DNA of 32,327 nt, taken from assembly GCA_002403175.1 (NCBI GenBank), contig DHHG01000046.1:1-32327 (forward strand). The letters are read 5' to 3'. A model generated the notes under the pieces. That model saw only the letters and a program-made list of their open reading frames with translations. It ran no database searches and had not been told where the DNA came from. Source of the stretch: Syntrophaceae bacterium UBA4778. GTDB taxonomy: Bacteria; Desulfobacterota; Syntrophia; Syntrophales; UBA4778. Within the stretch, counting starts at the first letter, position 1; every line of letters starts with the position of its first letter. A program made the position numbers and the translations under genes. Shown piece by piece: positions 23,570 to 31,227 of the stretch.

Positions 23570-26266
23570 TCATGCTGCAAGTTCTATTTTAACCGCGCAA
23601 ATCTTGTACTCCGGGATTTTACCGGTTGGATCGAGCACAGGGTTGGTCAGGAGATTTACCGCGGCCTCTTTGAAATGGAAGTTCATGAACACGGTCCCTT
23701 CCGGAGAGCGCTTGGTAATACAGGCCCTCGCTGAAACCGCACCGCGTCTGGAGATTACACGGACCATATCCCCGTTTCCGATCCCGTTTTTTTCAGCATC
23801 TGCCGGATTGATTTCGACAAGGCTTTCCGGATATCTCTCGTTAGCTCCTCTGGCAAGACGGGTCATCGTACCGGTATGATAATGATACAAAACACGCCCC
23901 GTCGTCAGAATGAAAGGATAGTTCTGATCCGGTACTTCGGCGGAAGGAACATATTCGACGGGGTGAAAAAGACCGAGTCCGCGGGCAAAACGATCCCGAT
24001 GCAGGTATGGCGTCCCAGGGTGAGACGAATCGGGGCAGGGCCATTGTAAACCTCTGTTTTCAATTCGAGCATAACATATCCCGCCATAGCTCGGAGCCAC
24101 CCATGCTATTTCATCCATTATCTCTTCCGCTGACGGGTACGACATTGGATATCCCATCTTCGTCGAAAGCTCCGCAATGATCGTCCAGTCAGGTTTCGCC
24201 TCGCCAGGTGCGGAAACCGCCTTTCTGACCCGCTGAATACGCCTTTCGGTATTGGTGAAGGTTCCGTCCTTTTCCGCAAAGCAGGCACTCGGAAGAACTA
24301 CATCTGCGAATCTGGCCGTATCGCTCAGAAAAATATCCTGAACAACCAGAAAATCAAGCCTGCTCAATGCCTCTTCCACATGATGAAGATCGGGATCACT
24401 CAACATCGGATTCTCGCCCATGACATAGAGTCCACGGATTTCACCCGTTGCAATTGCATTCATGACTTCAACGATTGTCTTCCCCGGATTTTCAGATAAT
24501 GAAAAAATGCCCCAATTTTTTTTGAATTTTTCCCTGACGTCAGCGGCGGCAACTTTCTGATAGGCAGGGAAAACATCGGGAAGCGCTCCCATGTCACAGG
24601 CGCCCTGGACATTGTTCTGCCCCCTCAGAGGATTGACCCCGCCCCCTTCCATGCCGATATTTCCGCAGAGCATGGCAAGGTTGGCAATGGATTTAACCGA
24701 ATCGGTGCCCGTCGAATGCTGCGTAACGCCCATGCAATAAAGGATGGATGCCTTTTCCGCGCCTGCATAGAGGCGGGCGGCCTTTCTGATATCCTCAGCC
24801 GGAACACCTGTTATGCCTTCGACATATTCAGGGGTATATTCAGCAAGCAGTTCCCTCATCGCTTCAAGACCTTCCGTTCTCTTTTCGATATAATCCGCAT
24901 CGTGAAGGTTCTCACGGACGATCACATGCATAATGCCGTTGATACAGGCGACATTCGTCCCCGTTCGCGGGCGAAGCCATAGAGCAGCATATGGGACCAA
25001 CGCGATCTCGCGCGGATCGATTACAATCAGGTTTGCACCCCGCTGCCGAACGGCCCGTTTTACCTTGCTGCCGATCACCGGATGCGTTTCCGTCGTATTC
25101 GTCCCGATCGCCAGGATGACATTAGCCTTCTCGATTTCGTCTGCGGAGTTCGTCATGGCGCCGCTTCCGAATGCTGCGGCCAGACCGGCGACCGTCACGG
25201 AATGACAGAGACGGGCGCAGTGATCTACATTGTTGGTGCCGATTGCAGCTCTCATGAACTTCTGGAACAGATAATTCTCCTCATTCGTGCATCGTGCCGA
25301 AGCAAACCCTGCAAGACTGTCGGGGCCGTGCTTTTGCTTTATGGATGCGAACCTGGCCGCAATGAAATCATACGCTTCATCCCAGCTCGCCTTTCGGAAT
25401 TCCCCGTTCTCTTTGATCAGCGGCGTTTTCAGGCGGCTTGGATGGCCAATAAATTCCATGCCGAAACGCCCCTTGACGCAGAGGCTCCCTTGATTTGGAG
25501 GGCCATAGGTACTATTGCCGGTGACATTTACGACTTTGCCATTGCGAACCTGAAGATCCATCTGGCATCCGACTCCGCAATATCCGCAAGTCGTCCGTAC
25601 CTTTTCCGTTTCCCACGGTCGGCCTTCAAACCGCGATTGCTTGTTGATGATTGCACCGGTCGGACAGGCATCTACACATTCGCCACAAAAAACGCAGTTG
25701 GAATCAAAATAGTCAGTATCAAAAGCGGGACCGACTTTCATCTTGGAGCCACGTTCAAAAAAATCGAGAACCTCATTTACCTGAATCTCATTGCAGGCGC
25801 GTACGCAACGGCCACACAGGATACATTTATTCAGGTCCCTCTCGATCATTGTATTGCTTTGATCCAAGAGATATTCCGGAGATTCGATCGGAAATCTCGG
25901 TTTTTCGATTTTCAGCCAATAGATAAGATCCTGCAACTCGCACCGGCCATTGGCCTCACAAACAAGACAGTTGTGGTCTCCTGAAGACCAGAGTAACTCG
26001 ACAACGAGACGTTGGGCCTGTCGCACCCTCTCCGTATCTGTCCTGATGACCATTCCGGGACTCACAGGAGTTGAACAGGCCGCTGCCAGCGTCCTTTGGC
26101 CCTCAACTTCAACAACGCAGACCCGGCAGGCACCGACAAGTTTTGTTCCCGGATAACAGCATAGCGTCGGAATATAAATTTGACCGGCCTTCGCCAGATC
26201 CAGTATGGTTTGACCGGCAAAAGCCTCCAATTCTTTTCCATCAATGGTGATTGAAAATTTTTCCAC
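23570..26266 (-). CDS. fdhA: Formate dehydrogenase alpha subunit with NuoG-like Fe-S domains
   Basis: Oxidises formate (or reduces CO2) at a Mo/W bis-pterin site in the cytoplasm. I place the start at GTG 26266, behind AGGAAG (898 residues); a GTG at 26290 would extend it by eight residues into a repeat. In the longer (26290) numbering there is a 2Fe-2S domain (C44/45, C55, C58, C72), a His-Cys3 cluster (H106, C108, C111, C117), two ferredoxin clusters (C156-C166 and C199-C209), the CGYCGVGC cluster (C235, C238, C242, C271) and the pterin domains. The active-site residue is Cys (RLCHS, C362), coded TGT, not selenocysteine. The architecture matches NAD- or ferredoxin-linked FDHs that pair with NuoE/NuoF-like subunits, none of which is in the window. 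It lies 81 bases downstream of hydG. Confidence 0.93.
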   Translation of the reverse strand: MEKFSITIDGKELEAFAGQTILDLAKAGQIYIPTLCCYPGTKLVGACRVCVVEVEGQRTLAAACSTPVSPGMVIRTDTERVRQAQRLVVELLWSSGDHNCLVCEANGRCELQDLIYWLKIEKPRFPIESPEYLLDQSNTMIERDLNKCILCGRCVRACNEIQVNEVLDFFERGSKMKVGPAFDTDYFDSNCVFCGECVDACPTGAIINKQSRFEGRPWETEKVRTTCGYCGVGCQMDLQVRNGKVVNVTGNSTYGPPNQGSLCVKGRFGMEFIGHPSRLKTPLIKENGEFRKASWDEAYDFIAARFASIKQKHGPDSLAGFASARCTNEENYLFQKFMRAAIGTNNVDHCARLCHSVTVAGLAAAFGSGAMTNSADEIEKANVILAIGTNTTETHPVIGSKVKRAVRQRGANLIVIDPREIALVPYAALWLRPRTGTNVACINGIMHVIVRENLHDADYIEKRTEGLEAMRELLAEYTPEYVEGITGVPAEDIRKAARLYAGAEKASILYCMGVTQHSTGTDSVKSIANLAMLCGNIGMEGGGVNPLRGQNNVQGACDMGALPDVFPAYQKVAAADVREKFKKNWGIFSLSENPGKTIVEVMNAIATGEIRGLYVMGENPMLSDPDLHHVEEALSRLDFLVVQDIFLSDTARFADVVLPSACFAEKDGTFTNTERRIQRVRKAVSAPGEAKPDWTIIAELSTKMGYPMSYPSAEEIMDEIAWVAPSYGGICYARIENRGLQWPCPDSSHPGTPYLHRDRFARGLGLFHPVEYVPSAEVPDQNYPFILTTGRVLYHYHTGTMTRLARGANERYPESLVEINPADAEKNGIGNGDMVRVISRRGAVSARACITKRSPEGTVFMNFHFKEAAVNLLTNPVLDPTGKIPEYKICAVKIELAA

Positions 26267-26347
26267 AGATCTTCCTACTTCGCCTGTCACTTGTTACTTG
26301 TCACTCGTCACTACAGCTTTGGAACGTGATCTTCTGATCGTTGCCAT
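26267..26347. repeat. Degenerate CACTTGTCACT-type simple repeat spacer
   Basis: The hydG-fdhA gap contains three to four imperfect copies of an (A/T)CAC-TTGT/CGTC motif (TGTCACTTGTTACTTGTCAC, then TCGTCACT). It is non-coding and the same kind of spacer as others in the hydrogenase block. Confidence 0.6.
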
Positions 26348-27742
26348 TTAAGAGCAGATGTCCCTCTCACCTTGCTCTATCTTCTGCAATCCGTTTTGCA
26401 GGATCTTACGGATAGCCGCATCGTCCGTTTCTTCTATGAGCTTCGCGATAAGTTCTTCCCCTGCTTTTCTCGTTCTCGGAGAAGCGAAATCGATCAGATA
26501 CTCCTTGAAGGTCAGGATTGCATTGGGATTACAGAATTTCCGAATCAACCCGGGTTTTGCCAAATCCATAAAATCCATTCCCGTCCGTCCCAGCCTGTAG
26601 CACGCGGTACAGAAACTCGGGATGAATCCTCTGGTGGTAATATCATAAATAACCTCATCTGTCGTGCGGGTATCGCCGAGGTTGAACTGACCGGCGCTGA
26701 ACCCCTCTCCCGACTTGTCGAAGTAGCCACCGGGATTTGTCCTTGAACCGGCACTGATCTGAGAGACTCCGAGTTCATAGGCCTCCGCCCTCATTTCCGG
26801 ATTCTCCCGTGTCGTCAGGATGATTCCCGTATAGGGGACAGCCATACGAATACAGGCAATTAATTTTTTGAATTCATGATCCGCGACCGGAGCAGGGGGC
26901 AGGATTGCAGCAGGTGCATTCGCTGCGATCTCCAATCTTGGAATAGAGATCGTATGTGGTCCGACACCGAATTGCGATTCCAGATGCTGAGCATGATAGA
27001 GAAGACCGAGCACTTCGAATTTATAATCATGCAAACCGAAAAGAGTCCCGATTCCGACATCATCAACGCCGCCCTGCTGCGCACGATCCATGGCAGTCAG
27101 TCTCCAGAGATAATCCGCTTTCGGGCCGGACGGATGCATGGCTTTAAAAGTGGCATGATGATACGTCTCCTGGAAAAGGACATAGGTCCCGATCCCCGCC
27201 TTCTTCAATCGACGAAATTCATCTACTTCGAGAGGAGCAATCTCCACATTGATCCGGCGAATTTCCCCGCCCTTTTCCGTTTTAGTCGCATATACGGCTT
27301 CAATAGCTTCGATGAAATAATCGATTCCGCTCCGCTTCGGATGTTCGCCGCAGAGCATGAGTATCCGTTTGTGTCCTTCCCGTTCAAGCACCTTCACTTC
27401 ATCGGAAATCTGCTCCATGGTGAGGGCGACCCGATGGAGATCCCTGTTTCCGGTCCTGAACCCGCAATACAGACAATCATTGGCACAGTAATTGGAAATA
27501 TAAAGGGGAGCAAAGATCACCAGTCGCTTACCGTAAATAGTGTCCTTGATTTCCTTTGCGGTTGCAAAGATCATGGACAGCAGATCCGGATCTTCCGTCT
27601 GCAAAAGAACCGCCGTTTCTTCGGGCGTCAACCCTTTGAGCTCCTTCGCTTTTGCGATAATCTCCTCAACGCGCGACCGTTCAGGATTCGCGGCTCTTTC
27701 CAATATCTCTTCAATCTGAGCATCGTTTATGAAATCTTTCAC
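26348..27742 (-). CDS. hydG: [FeFe]-hydrogenase maturase HydG (tyrosine lyase)
   Basis: A radical-SAM enzyme that cleaves tyrosine to p-cresol, CO and cyanide, and builds the Fe(CO)2(CN) synthon of the H-cluster. The 464 residues match the family. The SAM-cluster cysteines are C86, C90, C93 (CANDCLYC, the CX3CX2C form). The C-terminal auxiliary cluster follows CX2CX22C at C378, C381 and C404, which separates HydG from ThiH and HydE. The start is GTG 27742, six bases after GGAGAG. It follows the small regulator by about 200 bases. Confidence 0.96.
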   Translation of the reverse strand: MKDFINDAQIEEILERAANPERSRVEEIIAKAKELKGLTPEETAVLLQTEDPDLLSMIFATAKEIKDTIYGKRLVIFAPLYISNYCANDCLYCGFRTGNRDLHRVALTMEQISDEVKVLEREGHKRILMLCGEHPKRSGIDYFIEAIEAVYATKTEKGGEIRRINVEIAPLEVDEFRRLKKAGIGTYVLFQETYHHATFKAMHPSGPKADYLWRLTAMDRAQQGGVDDVGIGTLFGLHDYKFEVLGLLYHAQHLESQFGVGPHTISIPRLEIAANAPAAILPPAPVADHEFKKLIACIRMAVPYTGIILTTRENPEMRAEAYELGVSQISAGSRTNPGGYFDKSGEGFSAGQFNLGDTRTTDEVIYDITTRGFIPSFCTACYRLGRTGMDFMDLAKPGLIRKFCNPNAILTFKEYLIDFASPRTRKAGEELIAKLIEETDDAAIRKILQNGLQKIEQGERDICS

Positions 27743-27834
27743 AGTATCTCTCCAAATAATTTATCCAAAGTTTATATGTCCGGATCGATGTCCGGCATCA
27801 CATGCGGTCTTAGGATTTCAAAATGGTTCCAGTG

Positions 27835-27895
27835 CTCAGAGTTCAAGTGAAGGTTTTTGCTTGAACCATCGACCCCTTGTACCCTGTACCCTTTT
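27835..27895. repeat. Degenerate CCTTGNACCCT-type repeat spacer
   Basis: Part of the 206-base gap between the regulator and hydG holds several imperfect copies of TTCAAGTGAAGG/CTTGAACC and CCCCTTGTACCCTGTACCC. No gene is present. Copies of the same motif recur near 28240-28300 and 30915-31080. Confidence 0.6.
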
Positions 27896-27948
27896 CATTT
27901 CCGCCCGGAGCACAACACAGCATATGAACCATCCTGACCAGCCTGGAA

Positions 27949-28197
27949 TCAGGCTTTGGTTAAGGCCGATTTAACCTGCACTCCCCTCAAAGCACCCAGC
28001 TTGCCTGTCATTGCGCCGATCTGGTCCGTTGTCCCATGGACAATCAGCGAGATGACATGAATCCCCTTCGGCGCATAGGGAACTCCCATCCTTCCGATGA
28101 TCATATCACCATATTCGCTCAAAATTGAATTCACAGCCGGCGCCTGGCTTTCCCGACTGGTAACAATAATGCTTACGGTTCCAATTCGTTTGTCCAT
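27949..28197 (-). CDS. Iron-only hydrogenase system regulator (TM1266 family)
   Basis: An 82-residue ACT/ferredoxin-like-fold protein of the kind found inside many [FeFe]-hydrogenase maturation operons and named putative regulator. Features: MDKRIGTVSIIVTSR start, conserved ILSEYGDMIIGRMGVP (25-40), the GIHVISLIVHGT strand (44-55) and LTGKLG-like end (MTGKLGAL). There is no DNA-binding motif that I can name, so the regulatory role is by association. The ribosome-binding site is GGAGGAATTATG. It lies between hydF and hydG. Confidence 0.88.
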   Translation of the reverse strand: MDKRIGTVSIIVTSRESQAPAVNSILSEYGDMIIGRMGVPYAPKGIHVISLIVHGTTDQIGAMTGKLGALRGVQVKSALTKA

Positions 28198-28237
28198 AAT
28201 TCCTCCAAGTCCGAGGGCACAGGTTTTAAGAGTTTCT

Positions 28238-28300
28238 TTTATCTCCCTTGCCCCCTAGGCCCCTTGAACCCTATCCTCTACTATCCCCCTTGCGCCCTCT
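28238..28300. repeat. Degenerate CCCTTGCCCCC / CCTTGAACCCT repeat at the hydF 3' end
   Basis: Imperfect copies of CCCTTGCCCC, CCCCTTGAACCCT and CCCCCTTGCGCCCTC span the hydF stop codon and the first bases of the following spacer. The last residues of HydF (GRKGDSRG) are encoded inside this motif, so they may be repeat-derived. Confidence 0.55.
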
Positions 28301-29527
28301 TTCATAGGCCATCAAAGCATACGGAAACGGAGCCAACGTCCTTTTGATCACCCCTTGCAGGACTGAAATAGCAATCCCGTAATTTGTGACTGCAACGCCC
28401 GCTTCCCTTGCCAGAGCAATGCGGTTGAGCATTTCACGCCGGGTCAGCATGCAGGCACCGCAATGAATCACCAGTTTATAGTCGCTCAAATGGGCCGGAT
28501 AGTCGCGGCCGGATGATACATCGATCTGCAGTTCCCCGCCGACGAACTGTCTCAGCCATCGCGGTATCTTTATCCTCCCGATATCATCCTGGAGAGCGTG
28601 ATGTGAACAGGCCTCCGCGATCAGGACCCGATCCCCGGGCTGCAACGTTTCAATCACAGCTCCCCCCTCGGCTGCTACGGCCAGATCTCCTTTCTGCCGT
28701 GCAAAAAGAATGGAGAAGGTTGTACAGGGAACATCCACGGGCACATCTGCAGTGACCTTCAAAACCGCCTGCGAATCACAGACCACAAGGTCTGGTTTAC
28801 TGCCGATGCGGTTCAGAACAGAGGTCAATTCCCGCTCTTTCACAACCAATGCGCAGGCATCATTATCGAGCGCATCCCGGATGGTCTGTACCTGAGGAAG
28901 AATAAGGCGTCCCTTGGGAGCCTGAAGATCGATCGGGACCACCAGAACCGCCATTCCTCCTGGCGGCAGCAGATCTCCAATCAGCGTAAGAGACCGCAAG
29001 GCGTCATCAGGAACGATCTCGATCAAAGCCCGTTTCAGATTGTCCAGATAAAGATCCCTTTTCTCTAGATCAACGGTGGAAACAGAAATAAACTTTCCAG
29101 ACTTCCGCTTCACCTCGGACACAAACGCATCCGATGGACCTCTGATATCCAGCTTCCCGATCACGGTTAACATCGGCAGACCTTTCTTGCGGCTCTCATC
29201 GAGGACCATATCTTCATATTGCGTCCAGATATCCGGCTCGGTCACAAGGATTGCTACATCCGCACGGTCGAATATCTTTTTGGTTTTCTCCAGCCTCAGA
29301 GAAGCGAGGGTCGAATCATCGTCGAGCCCTGCCGTATCAAGAAACAAGACAGGACCGAGCGGCAACAGCTCCGCCGCCTTTTCCACAACATCCGTTGTGG
29401 TTCCGGCGACAGGCGATGTGATCGCGATATCCTGACCGACTAAAAAATTCAGCAGGCTTGATTTGCCGACATTCGTGCGCCCGAAGAGGGCGATATGCAA
29501 CCTATTTCCTTTTGGTGTCTGTTCCAT
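28271..29527 (-). CDS. hydF: [FeFe]-hydrogenase maturation GTPase HydF
   Basis: The scaffold on which the 2Fe subcluster of the H-cluster is finished and handed to HydA. The 418 residues show an N-terminal GTPase domain with Walker A GRTNVGKS (16-23), DTAG (64-67) and the GKLD (124-127) base-specificity motif, a dimerisation domain, and a C-terminal Fe-S domain with C307-S-H309 and C356-G-A-C359 (the CxH...CxxC ligand set). ATG 29527 begins inside the end of aspA, a 26-base overlap in another frame, so the two are translationally coupled. Confidence 0.96.
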   Translation of the reverse strand: MEQTPKGNRLHIALFGRTNVGKSSLLNFLVGQDIAITSPVAGTTTDVVEKAAELLPLGPVLFLDTAGLDDDSTLASLRLEKTKKIFDRADVAILVTEPDIWTQYEDMVLDESRKKGLPMLTVIGKLDIRGPSDAFVSEVKRKSGKFISVSTVDLEKRDLYLDNLKRALIEIVPDDALRSLTLIGDLLPPGGMAVLVVPIDLQAPKGRLILPQVQTIRDALDNDACALVVKERELTSVLNRIGSKPDLVVCDSQAVLKVTADVPVDVPCTTFSILFARQKGDLAVAAEGGAVIETLQPGDRVLIAEACSHHALQDDIGRIKIPRWLRQFVGGELQIDVSSGRDYPAHLSDYKLVIHCGACMLTRREMLNRIALAREAGVAVTNYGIAISVLQGVIKRTLAPFPYALMAYERGRKGDSRG

Positions 29528-30902
29528 TTTTTTTGAAACCCAAAGCTGTCAATTGATAAGGGGACAAGATCCGGTTTACCAGATCCGATCCTAATTGTTT
29601 CTCCAGAAATTCCTTAACGTTCGTCTCTCCACTTTCCCGAAAATCTGAAAGTATCTCCCGCGCCCGATCGTAGCCGATCTCCGGCAGGAAGGCCGTCACA
29701 ATCATCGTACTCCGGTCGAAAATCCCGCGACATCTGGATTCGTCAGCTGATATTCTTAAGATCTCTTCCGCTAACTTCCGGTTTATCCTGATCAGAATAT
29801 CCAGTGATTCCATAAAGGCATCCGCCAGTAGGGGAAGGAATTCGTTGATCTGCAGGCTTCCGCGATTCGCCGCTTCCGTGATGATGAGATCGTTGGCGAT
29901 CACTTTGATGCCTGTCTGAATCACCGCTTCCATCAAAACGGGATTGACCTTACCGGGCATAATGGACGATCCGGCCTGGAGTTCCCTGATTTTGATCTCT
30001 CCGATGGAATTGAGGGTCCGCAAATCATTGGCGATCTTTATAAGATTGGCTGCATGCGCTTTAAGAATTCCCGAAACCTCCACGAATGCATCGGCGTTGG
30101 CCGTTTCTCCAGCAACATTTTCGCCGCGGGCAAGTCCAAGTCCCGTTACCTCTCTCAATTTTTCGATTACCAGAAAAATATAATCCCGAGGGGCAGTAAG
30201 TCCCGTACCGATTGCCGTACCCCCCAGATTCACAACCCGCAGCCGCTCCTCGCATTTGTATGTACGCCAGCGATCTCTCGCGACTGCTTCGGAAAATGCT
30301 GAAAATTCCAGACCCAGCGTCATCGGCACAGCTTCCTGCAGCTCTGTCCTTCCGATCTTAACGATGCTCCCGAATTCCTTTTCCTTTTCCTGAAAGGCAC
30401 CCTGCAACGCTGCAATCTCATTGCTGAGTTCCCGAATCCCGCCTATCACGGCAATCTTGACGGCAGTCGGAAAGACATCATTGGTAGATTGATGAAGATT
30501 CACATCGTCAATGGGATGAACAACCGTGTAATCTCCTTTCCTGCCGTCCAGAAATTCAATAGCCCTGTTGGCGATCACTTCGTTCACGTTCATATTTGTC
30601 GAGGTGCCGGCCCCTCCCTGCAGCGCATCCACCGGGAACGCTGCCGAGAATTTCCCTTCCGAAATCTCCCGGCAGGCTGTCGCGATTGCTTCACCCTTGC
30701 ACCGATCGAAAAAACCAAGCTCACAATTGGTCAGACAGGCTGCTAATTTGACTTTCGCCATCGCTCTTAATAATCGATGGTTTACAATACGGCCGCTGAT
30801 CGGAAAATTGCGTATTGCCCGTTCCGTGTGGATTCCCCAATAGGATTCCGCCGGAATATCCAATTCTCCTAAGGAATCGCGTTCTGTACGTGTCTCGGGC
30901 AT
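29502..30902 (-). CDS. aspA: Aspartate ammonia-lyase (aspartase)
   Basis: Aspartase/fumarase superfamily enzyme that splits aspartate into fumarate and ammonia. The 466 residues are normal length. The catalytic loop GSSIMPGKVNPV is at about 317-328. The upstream TSTNMNVNEVIANRA (about 100-114) and HQSTNDVFPTA (about 136-146) motifs are intact. Fumarase is the other possibility, but placement within hydrogenase maturation genes (aspA is a known neighbour of hydEFG) favours aspartase. GGAGGAG lies six bases before the ATG. Its stop overlaps the hydF start. Confidence 0.87.
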   Translation of the reverse strand: MPETRTERDSLGELDIPAESYWGIHTERAIRNFPISGRIVNHRLLRAMAKVKLAACLTNCELGFFDRCKGEAIATACREISEGKFSAAFPVDALQGGAGTSTNMNVNEVIANRAIEFLDGRKGDYTVVHPIDDVNLHQSTNDVFPTAVKIAVIGGIRELSNEIAALQGAFQEKEKEFGSIVKIGRTELQEAVPMTLGLEFSAFSEAVARDRWRTYKCEERLRVVNLGGTAIGTGLTAPRDYIFLVIEKLREVTGLGLARGENVAGETANADAFVEVSGILKAHAANLIKIANDLRTLNSIGEIKIRELQAGSSIMPGKVNPVLMEAVIQTGIKVIANDLIITEAANRGSLQINEFLPLLADAFMESLDILIRINRKLAEEILRISADESRCRGIFDRSTMIVTAFLPEIGYDRAREILSDFRESGETNVKEFLEKQLGSDLVNRILSPYQLTALGFKKNGTDTKRK

Positions 30903-30914
30903 TGCTCCTCCATC

Positions 30915-31080
30915 AATCAGGGTTCAAGGGGTTTTCTAGGGTCCAAGTGAAAGATTCCTCCTTGGTTCGCCCTGCATCAACAATTAATTTTATCTTTACC
31001 GGTTCTTTTCTCTTAACTTGAACCCTTGCCCCCTCGAATCCTTGGACCCTCCCTTTTTGGATCTGGACCCTAGAGCCCTT
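30915..31080. repeat. Degenerate CCTTGAACCCT / GGACCCTAGAG repeat spacer
   Basis: The aspA-hydA spacer is built largely of imperfect copies such as GGTTCAAGG, TAGGGTCCAAG, CTTGAACCCTTG, CCTTGGACCC and CTGGACCCTAGAGCCC. A minus-strand reading frame through it gives the low-complexity RVQGFEGARVQ-type peptide typical of such repeats and is not a gene. The aspA ribosome-binding site lies just beyond. Confidence 0.65.
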
Positions 31081-31120
31081 AAAACAAAAGGCCTGATCCA
31101 CCTCAGGCAGACCAGGCCTT
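31081..31120 (-). terminator. Rho-independent terminator of hydA
   Basis: On the minus strand AAGGCCTG (complement 31113-31120) pairs with CAGGCCTT (31088-31095) and is followed by TTGTTTT. An alternative inner hairpin (GCCTGA / TCAGGC) uses the same bases. It lies about 110 bases past the hydA stop and separates hydA from aspA-hydF. Confidence 0.8.
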
Positions 31121-31227
31121 CCAATTAAGACTCGGTTTCCCCCTTGAGGTCAGAATTCCTCCCCCGCAGGTTTCAAGCGAATTTTACCTTCAACTTAGGA
31201 TCAGGTCAAGCCCTTACCTATGCCATT

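Noticed and set aside
25195..25240. Possible selenocysteine at the formate dehydrogenase active site
   Set aside because: The active-site codon in RLCHS is TGT (cysteine), and no in-frame TGA lies in the gene, so no SECIS element is needed.
25082..25984. 300-codon plus-strand open frame opposite the formate dehydrogenase gene
   Set aside because: It is a mirror frame of a highly conserved gene, has no ribosome-binding site and gives a protein of no recognisable composition.
26876..27850. 324-codon plus-strand open frame opposite hydG
   Set aside because: It is antisense to an intact maturase with all its cysteines, and its end runs into the repeat spacer; a shadow frame.
30913..31101. 62-codon minus-strand frame between hydA and aspA
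   Set aside because: It gives a low-complexity RVQGFEGARVQ-type peptide made by the degenerate repeat, and it overlaps the hydA terminator.
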